From NCBI GenBank assembly GCA_905221605.1, contig CAJNDS010000068.1, positions 48,194-112,193 on the forward strand: DNA of 64,000 nucleotides, in the 5' to 3' direction. The translations under genes and the position numbers were made by a program. The notes below the pieces were generated by a model. The model did not search any database. It worked only from the letters and a program-made list of their open reading frames with translations, and was not told where the DNA came from. Every line of letters begins with the position of its first letter. Positions within the stretch are counted from its first letter, which is position 1. Shown here one piece after another: positions 32,569 through 43,506 of this stretch. The DNA is from Symbiodinium natans. Lineage: Eukaryota; Sar; Dinophyceae; Suessiales; Symbiodiniaceae.

Positions 32569-32611
32569 GAGCAGAAGCAGCAAGGGGGGGCGCTGCGGCC
32601 GGGCTTTCCAG
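32569..32611 (+). CDS. Exon-like island, unknown protein
   Basis: GGGACCAG precedes and GTCAGG follows. The frame reads EQKQQGGALRPGFP. TTTAGGG array upstream. Confidence 0.33.
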
Positions 32612-32640
32612 GTCAGGTAGCATCCGTTTTAAGTGCTATA

Positions 32641-32833
32641 GGGGTCGGAAGAGTTAGGAATTTCATAGTATTCCCTTATGGTCCCGTAGTTTTTCTATAG
32701 TAACCCCCCCAAAACCCTAAGTAATATATAGGGGTCGGACAGAAATTCTGATTTAATGGTATTCCCTTATGGTCCCTTTGTGTAATTATACTCCAATAAC
32801 CCCCAAAAACCCTATTCTCATTATTAAGGCCCC
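32641..32833. repeat. Two adjacent copies of the GGGGTCGGA element
   Basis: GGGGTCGGA starts at 32,641 and again at 32,731. Both copies carry TATTCCCTTATGGTCCC and a CCCCCAAAACCCTA-type 3' part. Confidence 0.75.
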
Positions 32834-33498
32834 TATATTAAATGTTATCCGAAGGAAAGAGATCGAACAGTTCCTCGGCCTTGTTACCTTCTCCTTGCCC
32901 GGTGCTGAAACGAGCAAAGATCCTACCCTTGACACACCATGGCCTTTTGCGTCTAGGGTTTAGGGTGATTACGGTGTAGGGTTTAGGGTTTAGGGTTTAG
33001 GGTTTAGGGTTTAGCGTTTAGGGTTTAGGGTTTAGGGTTTAGGGCTTAGGGCTTAGGGCTTAGGGCTGAGGGCTTAGGGTTTGCTTGCTTGCCAACCCCT
33101 GAATCCTGCATCTCTGGCATGGAGGCCCCAGGAAGGGCTGAAACCCAAACTCTCAAACTCCCATACCCTAAACCGTAAACCCTAAACCCTAAACCCTAAA
33201 TCCTAAACCCTAAACCCTAAAGGAACATTCCTTAAAAGATAAGAGGTTGCTTGTATGGCTCAAGGAATATATATTCCTTAGTTAAGGGGTGTGGGAGCCT
33301 CTGGGTACCCAAAGCCATGCGGTTTGGGGTTCAGGGGTTGAGGGTTCGGGGTTTAGGGGTTTAGGGGTTTAGGGTTTAGGGTTTAGGGTTTAGGGGTTTA
33401 GGGGTTTTGGGTTTAGGGGTTCAGGGGCTTAGGGTTTAGGGGTGTAGGGGTTCAGGGTCTAGGGGTTCAAGGCCTAGGGGTTTAGGGTCAAGGGGTTT

Positions 33499-33596
33499 AC
33501 TGGGTTGTGCTTTGGGATAATGTTTACTTTCCCTTCTTTCTTTAGAAGGGAACCTCTTCATAAAACATTTTCAAAGGGTTTAAAGCGCAACTCAGT
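33499..33596. repeat. Inverted-repeat element (MITE-like), copy 2
   Basis: Ends ACTGGGTTGTGCTTT and AAAGCGCAACTCAGT (13 of 15 pair). The interior GAAGGGAACCTCTTCATAAA matches the 19,675 copy. Confidence 0.75.
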
Positions 33597-33599
33597 TTA

Positions 33600-34142
33600 G
33601 AGTTTAGGGTTTAGGGTCGAAGGTTCCGTAAACCCCTTCGACCCTTAAAGCCCCAAATCAAACCCTGAGACCTAAAACGACAAGACAAATCCCTATACCC
33701 CCACAAAAAACCCTCAAGACCTCAACCCCTGAACCCAAAACCCTAAACACAATCCCTATACCCAGAAGACCCTTAACACCCCCAAAAGCTCTTGAACAGA
33801 ACAAAATACAACTACCCTAAACAAGCCGTAAAACCCCTGAAATATGCCTCAAAAAGCCCTAGAACACGCTAAAATGCACCTTAAGCAGCCTTTAAAACCA
33901 TAACCTCAAAAGCATTTTCAAAACCCTCAAACAAAGCCCTACCAAACCCTAAATGCAGCCCTTACAAATACCTTAGACAAAACGCTCTAAAAAATGTCCT
34001 TATGAAGCTCCTCAAAAAAGCCTTAGACAAACACCCGAAAAAAAGCAAAAAACAGACTCAACCTCAACACAACACTTCAACAAAAACCCTGAAAACAAAC
34101 TACTTTTAAAATGGGCCTCCAAAAAGCCCTAAGAAAGCCGTA
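33600..34142. other. Decayed C-strand-rich DNA, no gene seen
   Basis: A-rich and C-rich words such as AAAAGCCCT and AACCCTGAAAACA that look like heavily mutated CCCTAAA repeat. No open frame with splice-like flanks. Confidence 0.5.
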
Positions 34143-34245
34143 ACAAACCCTAAACCCTAAAACCCTAAACCCTAAACCCTAAACCCTAAACCCTAAACCC
34201 TAAACCCTAAGCCCTAAACCATAAACCCTAAACCCTAAGCCCTTC
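34143..34245 (-). repeat. CCCTAAA array
   Basis: About fourteen units with a few variants. Confidence 0.9.
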
Positions 34246-34252
34246 AAAAAAG

Positions 34253-34311
34253 CCGCGGTGCCGGGAGGTGGACCGGCGAGCTTGACCGAGCTGGCCAACC
34301 AACTCTTTGGG
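34253..34311 (+). CDS. Exon-like island with AG/GT flanks
   Basis: TTCAAAAAAG precedes and GTGGCC follows (TTTGGG|GTGGCC). Frame AVPGGGPASLTELANQLFG. CCCTAAA left, TTTAGGG right. Confidence 0.45.
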
Positions 34312-34509
34312 GTGGCCAGGGCCCCCAACTTTTTTGGGGGGAGTTTAGGGTTTAGTGTTTAGGGTTTAGGGTTTAGGGTTTAGGGTTGGACTTTTACAAG
34401 GGTTGAGGGGTTTCTAGGAGGGTTTGGGGTGTTTTATAGGGTTGTTGACGCTATTGGGGAGACTTTCAGGGGGGGTTCCGGGTTGAGGGTTTGTAGGGTT
34501 TACCGGGGG

Positions 34510-34575
34510 CCTTACCTACAGTTTAGCAGTAGCTACCCCTTCCTTAGTAGGTATGACCCATAAGTCTCAGGTAGG
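34510..34575. repeat. Short element related to 16,865 (CCTACAGTTTAG family)
   Basis: CCTTACCTACAGTTTAGCAG, CTTAGTAGGTATGACCCATA and CTCAGGTAGGG keep the order and spacing seen at 16,865. Confidence 0.65.
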
Positions 34576-34629
34576 GGTTTAGGGGGTTAGCGGTTTTCTA
34601 GGGGCTTTTGGGGGTTTAGGCTTTATAGT

Positions 34630-34639
<10 letters not shown>

Positions 34640-34660
<21 letters not shown>

Positions 34661-34665
34661 GGGGG
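34640..34665 (+). repeat. T11 then poly-G run (26 nt)
   Basis: Homopolymer tract preceded by poly-T. Confidence 0.82.
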
Positions 34666-35139
34666 CGGGGCTCAGTAGGTTCCGGGTTTGGTGGTTCAGG
34701 GGTTTGAGGGGGTTAAGGGTTTCAGGGTTTGTGGGCTCTGTGCGCGGGGTCCTTTTGGCATGGGGTTTAGGCGTTCAGGGGTTTCATGGGTTCAGGGGAG
34801 AGGAGCGAGTCCAGATTTTGTAGGGTCAGGGCTTGCACCCTAAACCCAAAACCCTAAACGCTAGATTTGGGTTGTGTCGGGCCTGTATAGGATTTCAGGG
34901 TCCTCGGAAATTGTTCTGTAGGAACTCGGGGAGTTCAGGGGCCCTACGTATGCCCCTAACCTTAAACCTTAAACCCTAAACCCTAAACTGCCCTAAACCC
35001 TACACCTACCAGGAGCTCTTAGTTTGTTTCTCATCCCCCATCCTGTAAAGTGAAACCCTGGAATGAAACCCTACAGCCCTTGCCCTAAACCTAACAAATA
35101 CACCTCTGAAGCCCATATACAGGCCCCTAAACCGCAGAC

Positions 35140-35300
35140 CCTAAACCCTTACCCTGGATCCTAAACCCTAAACCCTAAACCTCAAAACCCTAAAACCCTA
35201 AACCCTTAAACCCTAAACCCTGAAACCCTAAACCCTAAACCTTATAAACCCCTAAGCCCTAAACCCTAAACCCTAAAACCCTAAACCCTAAACCCTAAAC
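35140..35300 (-). repeat. CCCTAAA array, degenerate
   Basis: Mixture of CCCTAAA, CCTCAAAA and CCCTAAAA units ending next to the 35,305 island. Confidence 0.85.
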
Positions 35301-35304
35301 GAAG

Positions 35305-35387
35305 CAGAGGCCGAGCTTGAGGAGGCCAGCCAGCGAACCGAGTCGACTGAGCTGCCTTCCCCACTGGCAGCCGCCCGGGCCTCCGCG
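35305..35387 (+). CDS. Exon-like island with a strong donor
   Basis: TAAACGAAG precedes and GTGGGT follows (TCCGCG|GTGGGT). Frame EAELEEASQRTESTELPSPL then AAARASA. CCCTAAA left, TTTAGGG right. Last clear island before the boundary near 36.2 kb. Confidence 0.47.
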
Positions 35388-35394
35388 GTGGGTG

Positions 35395-35895
35395 GGGTTT
35401 GGGGTTTAGGGTTTAGGGTTCAGGGTTCAGGGTTTAGGGTTTAGGGTTTAGGGTTTGGTGGTTTTGGTGTCGTGGGGGTTTAGGGGTTTCAGGGTTTGGG
35501 GGTTTAGGGTTTAGGGTTTAGATGTTTTAGGGTTTTGGGTTTGGGAGTTTTGGGGTTTTGGGTTTTGGGTGTTTTGGGTGTTTTGGGTGTTTTGGGTGTT
35601 TCGGGTGTTTCGGGTGTTTTGGGTGTAATGGGGGTTTTGGGGGTTTTGGGGTTTAGGGGGTTTAGGTTTTTTTGGGGTCTTGGGTTTGTGGGTTTTGGAG
35701 TTTTGGGTTTTGGGTTTTGGGTTTTGGGGGTTTATGGGTTTGGGGTTTTGGGGTTTCTGGGTTTGCGGGTTTGGGTTTTTGCGGGTGTTGGGGTTTTGGG
35801 TTTTGGGGTTTGGGGGTTTAATTAGGGTTTATTATAGGGTTGGGTTTGGGGGTTTAAGGGTTTGGGGGTTTAGGGTTTATAGAGTTTAGGGTTTA
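35395..35895 (+). repeat. G/T-rich degenerate tract
   Basis: TTTAGGG at the left gives way to GGGTTTTGGGTGTTTTGGGT-type repeat. Gives spurious Gly/Leu/Val-rich frames. Confidence 0.85.
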
Positions 35896-36245
35896 GATGG
35901 TCGAAGTTTTTGGGGGTTTGGGGACGGGCATTCAGCGTGCGTTTGCGTTTTGGCTCTTTACCTACAGTGGACTTCCCAATGACCCAATTCAAGAAGCCTA
36001 TATGTGCCATTTTTTATCAGGCCGCGGCTTCCAACTTCTGTCGGGGTGTCCTCCCCTGTTCCGTTTGGGGGGGTGGGGGGGCTTTTGGTTGTCGATACTT
36101 CAAGATATCAGCTGTATCGTCATACTTACGCTACTTTCATTGGCTCAAGACAAAAAGTGCGCTGCACTGTACTTGTTGAGTTTAGGGCTTTCCGCTGGTA
36201 ACAATAGGTTATCAGCCGTAGACTCTAACACTACCTGCCGGTGTC

Positions 36246-36908
36246 ATGGAAGGGCAGTCTCCCGGAAATGCTGCAGCAATCCCCGTACCTGTGGAGGATG
36301 AAACAATGTCACTGCTTAGCAACCCCGTTGTAGGGGAACCTACAGCTGTATCGACAAACCCTCCCAGGGATGGTGAGGTTATGCCGCTCAGCCAAGAGAA
36401 CTTGGCAATGCTTGCAGCCCAGAACGATCCAAGAATCATGCACGTTGGAGCAGTTAGCGAGCAACGCCTTGCCACTGGTAATGTTCCAGGTCTAGGCTCC
36501 ATGAACTCTTGGAACATGGTTCCAGGGCTAAGCACCCCAGCATACTCACCGACAGAGAGAGCTCCTTCAATGTTCTCTCCGACGTTCAATGCCCAGAACA
36601 TAGACCGTAGGCAGCTCCAGATGAATCAAGTCGACGCAAGGCAATTGGCGCTGAGCCAGGTTGACATCCACGTCAACGCCGACACTGGGCCAGCCGTTGC
36701 CATGGCCGCAGAGGCGCGCCATAGGGAAATTGTAGGAGCCATAGGGGAGGCTCATAGGGAGGAAATCAACATACTCAGTTCCCAAGCCACATCCAAGGTG
36801 GCACAATTGCGTCATGAGTATACCGTCCTTCAGAACAATCTTAAGCAGCTTGAGAGTGAAGCCGCCACTAAGTCAAGCAATGATCGTGCGACGTGTACAA
36901 TCGTTTGA
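36246..36908 (+). CDS. Hypothetical protein with C-terminal coiled coil, possibly a Gag N-terminal piece
   Basis: A 220-codon frame with an ATG start and a normal stop, just past the boundary where telomere-like repeat ends. The first ~110 residues are Pro/Met/Ser-rich and look disordered. Residues ~125-210 are Gln/Ala/Glu-rich with heptad-like spacing (AAEARHREIVGAIGEAHREE, then VAQLRHEYTVLQNNLKQLES). The layout resembles the coiled-coil 5' frame of the retroelement at 46,805, which suggests an orphan Gag start, but no protease, integrase or RT follows. The final CTIV could read as a prenylation box; this is speculation. Function unknown. Confidence 0.5.
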   Translation: MEGQSPGNAAAIPVPVEDETMSLLSNPVVGEPTAVSTNPPRDGEVMPLSQENLAMLAAQNDPRIMHVGAVSEQRLATGNVPGLGSMNSWNMVPGLSTPAYSPTERAPSMFSPTFNAQNIDRRQLQMNQVDARQLALSQVDIHVNADTGPAVAMAAEARHREIVGAIGEAHREEINILSSQATSKVAQLRHEYTVLQNNLKQLESEAATKSSNDRATCTIV

Positions 36909-37352
36909 CATCAACAAGTACGTAACGCACTAGTAGTGCGTCTTGTTCGTGTATAACATGTCTGCAAGGCAGAGGCCAACGAAACCCCGTTGGAAGAGCT
37001 CCTGCAACAAGGTTGCTTGATTGACCTGCTTAGTCGAGTGTTTTCTTTAGTAAACTGTGACTACTGAATCTTGATGATAAATTGACTCAGCTTGTACAGA
37101 TTCAGTACAATGCGGCTACCTGCGTTTATACATATATATATATATGTATGTATAAAGATATATGCACGTATATACACACATGTGTTTTGAAGCACACATC
37201 ATATTTCTGTTCCTGATCCCACATTGAGAAAGGCTTGGAGTTATTTTGCTTCCTTTTGCATACTGCATGTTGTTGCAGGTTGTGATGAGGAACTGTGCGC
37301 CCTCAAAAACGGCACTCGCGCGTCGGCGGATGCCTGCGTCAGGGCCATGATT
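36909..37352. other. No gene recognised
   Basis: Unique DNA with a (TA)n/ATATGTATG microsatellite at about 37,128-37,175. No telomere-like repeat. Confidence 0.5.
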
Positions 37353-37630
37353 TGGCGCAGCGAGAAGTTGCAAGAGAAGCCCACGCTCACATGGTGACGT
37401 TCTTAGAACATCACGAGTTTCTGGTTGTAGGCTGTTTGCTACTGTCGAAATGTTTACGGACAATCTGCCGTGCCTGAGGGACGGCCTTGCTGTCAGAGTC
37501 AGAGCACTTTCTGGCTACGACTTCGAGCTTGGCTCGGACCAGTGCATCGTCGTCAGCGGTGAAACCTTTCTCGTTGGCCGGATCGCAGTTACCTGTTTGC
37601 ACCGTTGGCGCTCCGTGACTGTGTTAGGAC
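37353..37630. repeat. Dispersed segment, copy 1
   Basis: About 275 bp matching 42,055-42,325 at roughly nine of ten positions (e.g. TAGGCTGTTTGCTACTGTCG is identical). Both copies keep an open minus-strand frame ending RKHFDSSKQPTTRNS-stop and an open plus frame ending LLLSKCLRTICRA-stop. Which strand, if either, is coding is undecided. Confidence 0.8.
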
Positions 37631-38969
37631 ATGAGCTCTTGTGACTTTGTCATGTCATCCTATTAATTGAGACGACTGTTTTTCCAAGGTCTGGCGCTAT
37701 CCTTGCCACAGTCCACGTGATATGTGCGTGCTAGAAGCCGTCGAGCCAAAGGGGTGCTTGGGGCCCTTTCCACGCAATTGCATACTTTTGAGCCGAGAAG
37801 GATTGCTCAACACCCAACTCGCTGGTGGTGTCTCGTCTATGACTATGACGACCACGAAGTCCGTTCAATTGCGTTCTGCTGAATTTTTTTTAAACACGTT
37901 CGCTTGTTGAGTATTCTTGGGTTAACTTCCTGTCCGAGGTGACCTGGACGGTGATGACGATGAGATTTGCAATGTGCCAGCATTCATCGAGTTTCTGGAC
38001 CTCACTCAGCCGTATGTGCATGCATATGATTGGGAGGACTGTGACTGTGATGGTTTTGCATTGCTCCAGTTGTTCATTCACTTTATTCATCCTCCAGATG
38101 CTTTCGACAAAAGCTTTGTCGGGCTTGAACGAGTACGTGTCCCAGTGGCCGCCTGGCGTGAATCATTGTTGCTTGTCTGCACATTAAAAGCACTCGTGCT
38201 TCCAAGCTGCTTGTGCAAAATGGCATGCGGACTGGCTTCGTGCAATCTTGCACTAAAGCGTCAGCTGTGTTAGGTTACGTGCGCAGTGATGAGTCATCGG
38301 CTCGAGTTGTGTAGTTGTTTGTGCAGTTCAGGTGAGAGGTTTCTGGACTTCTGCGCTGATCTGACGACCAAAAAAGTCAAGGGCATCGTTGCCTTTTTGT
38401 TTGAAGCAGCATCATTTTGTTTCGTCTACTTGCATATATGTAAGCCATATCCATTACATGTCGTGCGGATGTAACACAGTAACATTTCTGACACGAACAT
38501 GCGCCTATGAATGAGACGCAAAACGCCCTTTTTTGCGACAATGGAGGCGAACATGAGTGGCCGTGCTACGACCTTGGCAATACAAACTGGCCAAACACGT
38601 TTTTTGGAGATTGCCATGATCTTCACCGCGCTGGCACATGCGGTGAGCTGATGCACAAATTCTTTCCATGTGTCTGCTGTGTTTGTACAAAACAACTTTG
38701 ATCTCATCATGTTTGTGAATCGAGTCATCAATCGCGGTTCTTCGTGTGTTCCGTCCTTCAATTTGGCATGCTGTATCACATCACGCAATGCTAAGGTAAT
38801 GGATGCCCACAAAAAGTATCGGTGCAACGAGTTCATTGAGCACGCAGCTTCCTTCTGCAAGCTCTTGAAGGTCCCCATGAAAGAGCAGGTTGCCGCCACG
38901 ATCGCGGCTCTCGTCTCAGTCTGCCGTGTTGCATTACTTGTACTAGTTGGAACTGAAGCTCACGAACCA
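37631..38969. other. Unique DNA with uncharacterised frames
   Basis: Includes an open minus-strand frame 38,426-38,899 (157 codons, ATG start) without recognisable domains. Segments 38,440-38,530 and 38,802-38,850 recur collinearly at 42,330-42,430 and 42,447-42,493. No gene is asserted. Confidence 0.4.
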
Positions 38970-39050
38970 CAACAACAACCACCACCACGACCACCAGCAC
39001 CGCCACTACCACCACCGCCACCACCACCACCACCACCACCACCACCACCG
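38970..39050 (+). repeat. (CAC/CCA)n microsatellite
   Basis: ACCACCACGACCACCAGCAC-type trinucleotide repeat, about 80 bp; encodes poly-Pro/Thr in + frames. Confidence 0.9.
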
Positions 39051-42000
39051 CTGTACAAGAACACGCCGAGGCTGAGCAAATGTTCCACAAGTTTGACGTG
39101 GGCGCACTAATCAAGAGTGAGGGGGAAGCAGAGCAGCTCTGCGCTCCGGGACTGAACATAACACTGGACTTCAGTGAGCCACAATGTGAGCATGGGCTCT
39201 TAGAGCATGTTTGCACTTGTTCAGGAATCTTTCTGCCAAAACCTGACCCTTGGCATGGTGTGGTGGCGTGGTCAAGAGATAACTTTGGGATCTGCTGCCG
39301 CCTCGCATGTGCTCCGAGTTTTGACGGGGCCTCGCTTGAGGACAGATGTTGCTTGAAAACGTAGGAAAGCATTTACGAGTTAACGCCTCGGTGTGATTTG
39401 GTTTTGGCTCTGGTCTTTTGTTGCAGGGCTGGCACGCATTGCATGCTGGACGAGCTTACCTACCTCCTGCTGTACAAGTCCAAATGTCCCGTGGAAAAAT
39501 GGAGTGGCCGTTCGATCGAGCTGGCTGTGTCACAAAGCGAAGCAGTGGCAAACGAATGCTGTTTCATGTATATACACCTGTAAATGGGTACATGCCATAG
39601 TATGAGAAAGTTTAGTTGAGGCCTTTACTCGACAAATAGGTGGCACCACAACACTGTCGTCGCTACGAAGGACAGCCAATGACGCCGTATGCGTGTGGTG
39701 AAGTCAGGCGTTGCCATGAAACAGTCTGTCAGGAAAGGGTTCTACTGACGCGGCTGATGACACTGGCTGTGTCACGAATCACGAACCTTTCGTCCTGAGT
39801 TCAGCGTCACGAACCTTTCGTCCTGAGTTCAGCATCACGGCACCACGATTTGTTAGCACCGACGCACGATGACGGCGAGTGAGTTGAGAACTGACACGGT
39901 GCTGAAAGAAACGGGCATGCGCAGGGGTGTTCTATTTAGATTGTGTGTGTGTGTGTGCGCGTATCTGGTGGCACGGTGTGTGTGTGTGGTTTTCGTTGCT
40001 AGTCTGTCGAATGAACAAGTGGTTTTGAGTCAGGCAAAAGTAGAAGCATAAGCAGACAGCTATTTCAGCAATGTGAGCAAGCAGTGGGAAATGCGCCACG
40101 CCGAAGGACGCAAACAAGTGAAAGAAGCATTGAAATCACTCAGAACGCTAGCAAGGTTTTAGATGTAATCTTGACTCCTCTTCTGTGGACGATCTGCTAT
40201 CCCCAAAGATAGCCCTTCCACACCAAGGCAACAAGAAGTAACTTGAGGCATGCTGCAATATGCTAAGTTCGGGCATCAGCTAGCTGACTATCATCCCCGA
40301 CTACCCATCGTAGCAAGAGGACAGGACAACAAAGCCCCCCTTTTCTGGTTAAATCACGAAACAGTATCGACTTCCTCTACAACAATACACTAGCTTTATT
40401 CCTTTTGGAAAGCACTGAACACATGGCTCCTGCGACATCATAAGACTTCAAGACATACAGGTAGCATTTCATTCGCTCCAAGCCAGGCTCATCACTTTGA
40501 GTGGGGTTCGAATTTCAAAGGTCAACCTTGAAGCATTGTACTCCTAGTCCTTCTTGAAATACTTGCAAAAGCACGTGACTGCATGTGCCTTCTGCAGCCA
40601 TGTGATTTATCGAACTTGTTTTCTAGCCTCTCTTCGCGGAACCATGCCCAAGTTGCGACCTGAACATGAGATTATCTATAGCAAGCTTCAGAGACTGGCT
40701 TATCTACAGGCTACCAAATGGTACGACCACGGCTGAGTGGCTACAGGACAAGAATGCGTTGTCATAATTCGCAGTGAATGTGGAGTGGTGCGCAGGCAAA
40801 ACGAGAACTTCTTCGACTCGAGAATGATCAGACGCTGCTCTGGATCAACAACCCGTACACGTTCTACAGGAAGGCGCTTGCTTGAACACGCAAACAACAT
40901 GCCGACCATACCTTTCTTTTGCAGGCGCTTGGGCGACGTGACGGCGAAAACAAAGTTTTGCGTCTCATGATCTTCAGAGAACTCGAGTGAGAAACTTAAG
41001 CAAACCAGGCATGTACTGGATTCATTGGACACATTCTTGTTGCACAGGATACTGCGCCTGCGTGCACGCAGTGAACATAAAAGTGTGCCCGAGACTTTGT
41101 GTGCGTGTGTTTCCCTGTAAACACAATCGTCAAATGCATTTGTGTTGGTCTACCAAGGAAGGACTTGACCTGGGAAGATAGGGATGAACGTCCTCATCTT
41201 CGATACCGGCCCACCTCCGAGTTCATCTTGTCGTGAAGTTCAGTGATTGTGATTCGTTGATTTGCAGAAATCCCGTGGTCATCGGAGCATTGAACGTGAA
41301 GGGCACGAACTCCAAGAAGCCCTAGGCCCTAGTCTCAGATGCAACACGGAAGCGTTCCGAATTCGATCTTAAAATCTGCTCAGGTAGCGCTCCGACTCCA
41401 CCAGATGAACTGAATTATTTCTGTCTGCAAGCACTTTTCTGTGAACATGTGCAACTGCATTGTGTGTGTGTGTTATGTTTTTTAATGTACTGATTGCCAC
41501 TTGACATTTAGAGCTACATGAAGTTCAAGACTGTCGTTTTTCTTTTCCATGGCACGCCTCATAGAAGACAACGCTGTTGCTGCCTCATTCACAACTAAAA
41601 TCGCAATGGACTTGAGATCCTGTGTATGCAGAACCGAATTTCAAACTGATCATTTCAAGTTTTCGGCATATGCAACACTCAGTAGTATGACCTAAAAGTA
41701 GCACAAACCTGTGACGCAGTCTCGCAAACAAAGCTAATCATGTCTAGACCGGCAACCTACACATCTCAACGATGCCTACGAAACCTATTCGTCCTGGAAA
41801 CGCTTCTACATAGCTTCGAAGAGGTGGCATCAGCCACAGCTATGCTTCTGACTGGGCATCCGGGCCCAACACTTTTGATCATCCCTTTGAGGTTGCTTCT
41901 CTGCGCGGACAAATAAAATGTGTGCACCATGGGCTTAAATTTCTGTATTTGCATCACATTGCATCAAGCAATGATTTGTGCTGCAATCATATCTGGGCAT

Positions 42001-42054
42001 GTTCGTCCCCATTTATTTGTGCTCGCAGCAACCTGGGTTGCGCCTCATTCTTGG
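39051..42054. other. Three kb without a recognisable gene
   Basis: Only short frames are open. Notable are a 28-bp tandem duplication (CACGAACCTTTCGTCCTGAG with TTCAGC, at ~39,781 and ~39,809) and a (TG)n run at ~39,940-39,990. No domain, RNA gene or LTR was recognised. Confidence 0.45.
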
Positions 42055-42493
42055 GCGCAGCGAGAATGTGCAAGAGACGCCCTCGCTCACATGGCGACGT
42101 TCTTAGAACATCATGAGTTTCTAGTTGTAGGCTGTTTGCTACTGTCGAAATGTTTACGGACAATCTGCCGTGCCTGAGGGACGGCCTTGCCGTCAGGGTC
42201 AGAGCGCTTTCTGGCTACCACTTCGAGCTTGGCCCGCACCAGTGCATCGTCGTCAGCGGTGACCTTTCTCGTTGACCGGAGGGCAGCTACCCGTTTGCAC
42301 CATTGGCGCTCCGTGACTGTTTTCGTCACGCGTATGTATGAAAGCCATATCCTTTACATGCCATGCCGTGTAATGCACCAGCGTTTCTGAGCATGAACAT
42401 GCACCTCGGAGTGAAATACAGAACACTTTACTATAACATTTGAGGCGAACCCGCAAAAACTATCGGCGCAACGGGTTCATTAAGCACGAAGGA
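42055..42493. repeat. Dispersed segment, copy 2 (internally deleted)
   Basis: Collinear with 37,353-38,850, but about 810 bp and 270 bp present in copy 1 are missing here. Either deletions here or insertions/introns in copy 1. Confidence 0.75.
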
Positions 42494-43505
42494 ATCGACA
42501 TTGAACACACCGCTTGAATCACCGAGCATTATGAGCTCAATTTGTGTTGTTTGGCGGCGAGGTGATCTGAATATAACCGTGGCACAAGCGTCACCCACGA
42601 GAGCCCTACTGATGTCAAGAAGAACATCAGCAAATGTGTTTTTTTCAAATGCCAAATGCTTTGAGATGCGAAAGCATACGATACATAAGAGAGAAAAAAT
42701 GCTCGCGGAAGTGCTGTACAGCCAGAGCCTGCATCCATGTTCATTACACGCCAGCTTCAATTCCCAAGATGTAACAGCTGTTTTGGAGCAATCAAGCGAA
42801 GGGTCACCTGGCACTTTGTTGCCTTTATCTGCTCGGCCCAAAGAAACGTGGTACCTTATCGTCCTAAGAAGACCTTCAACAAGCGCCGCCAACGGCAGCG
42901 CTGGTTACTGCGAACGAGCCGAGGTAATGTGGTTCAGCAGATCATTCAACAATCCATAGCCGACCCGTGGGACGACGAGTACACTTATTGCAACCCCGCA
43001 GAGCTAAGAATGTTCTTGCACACCCTGCTTATCGCCAGTCAGGCTTCCTCGTACACAGCAAGATGCAGCACCAGAAGTCTGTGGCAGGATGCCTGGGCCT
43101 TTCTGACGCAGCGCTATGAGCTGGCACTTGCAAATGACCGGTGCCAAGAACGAGCTGTTTGGGACCGCATGCTCCTATGCTTGTACGGATTGTGAGGACG
43201 TAGCATGTTCGCGCAGTAAAAAGGCCGCAAAAAGTGGCATATGTCACTGGCGTTGCAACTCTTTCGATGCGTGCTTGTATGCAAATACAGGAACACTTTG
43301 CTGCGTTTGCCTCTGCAATAATATTCTCCACCGAAACTGTTGTCTAGTTCTCACCGTGCAAGCATGCATGTCCGGGTCGCAATATTGAGATTCAAGTTTT
43401 AAAAATGTTCGAGATGGGGGGTTTGTGAGCAGGCTACAGAAGTACACGTTCAGCCATCGCTACAGGAAAGGGTTAGCTTTTTCACAAGATTCAGTGAGCA
43501 CGCTT
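42494..43505. other. Uncharacterised open frames on both strands
   Basis: Frames of ~150 codons are open on + (42,501-42,959; 42,737-43,195) and - (42,431-42,892). They overlap, so most must be chance. No motif recognised. Confidence 0.35.
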
Positions 43506-43506
43506 G

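Noticed and set aside
35535-35889. Gly/Leu/Val-rich + frames
   Set aside because: Come from GGGTTTTGGGTG repeats.
36127-36149. Relic of the dinoflagellate spliced leader
   Set aside because: Only the last ten bases (TTGGCTCAAG) match; the upstream half does not fit, and no retrogene follows directly.
38833-39372. 179-codon minus-strand frame with poly-Val
   Set aside because: Carried by the CAC microsatellite; no domain on either side.
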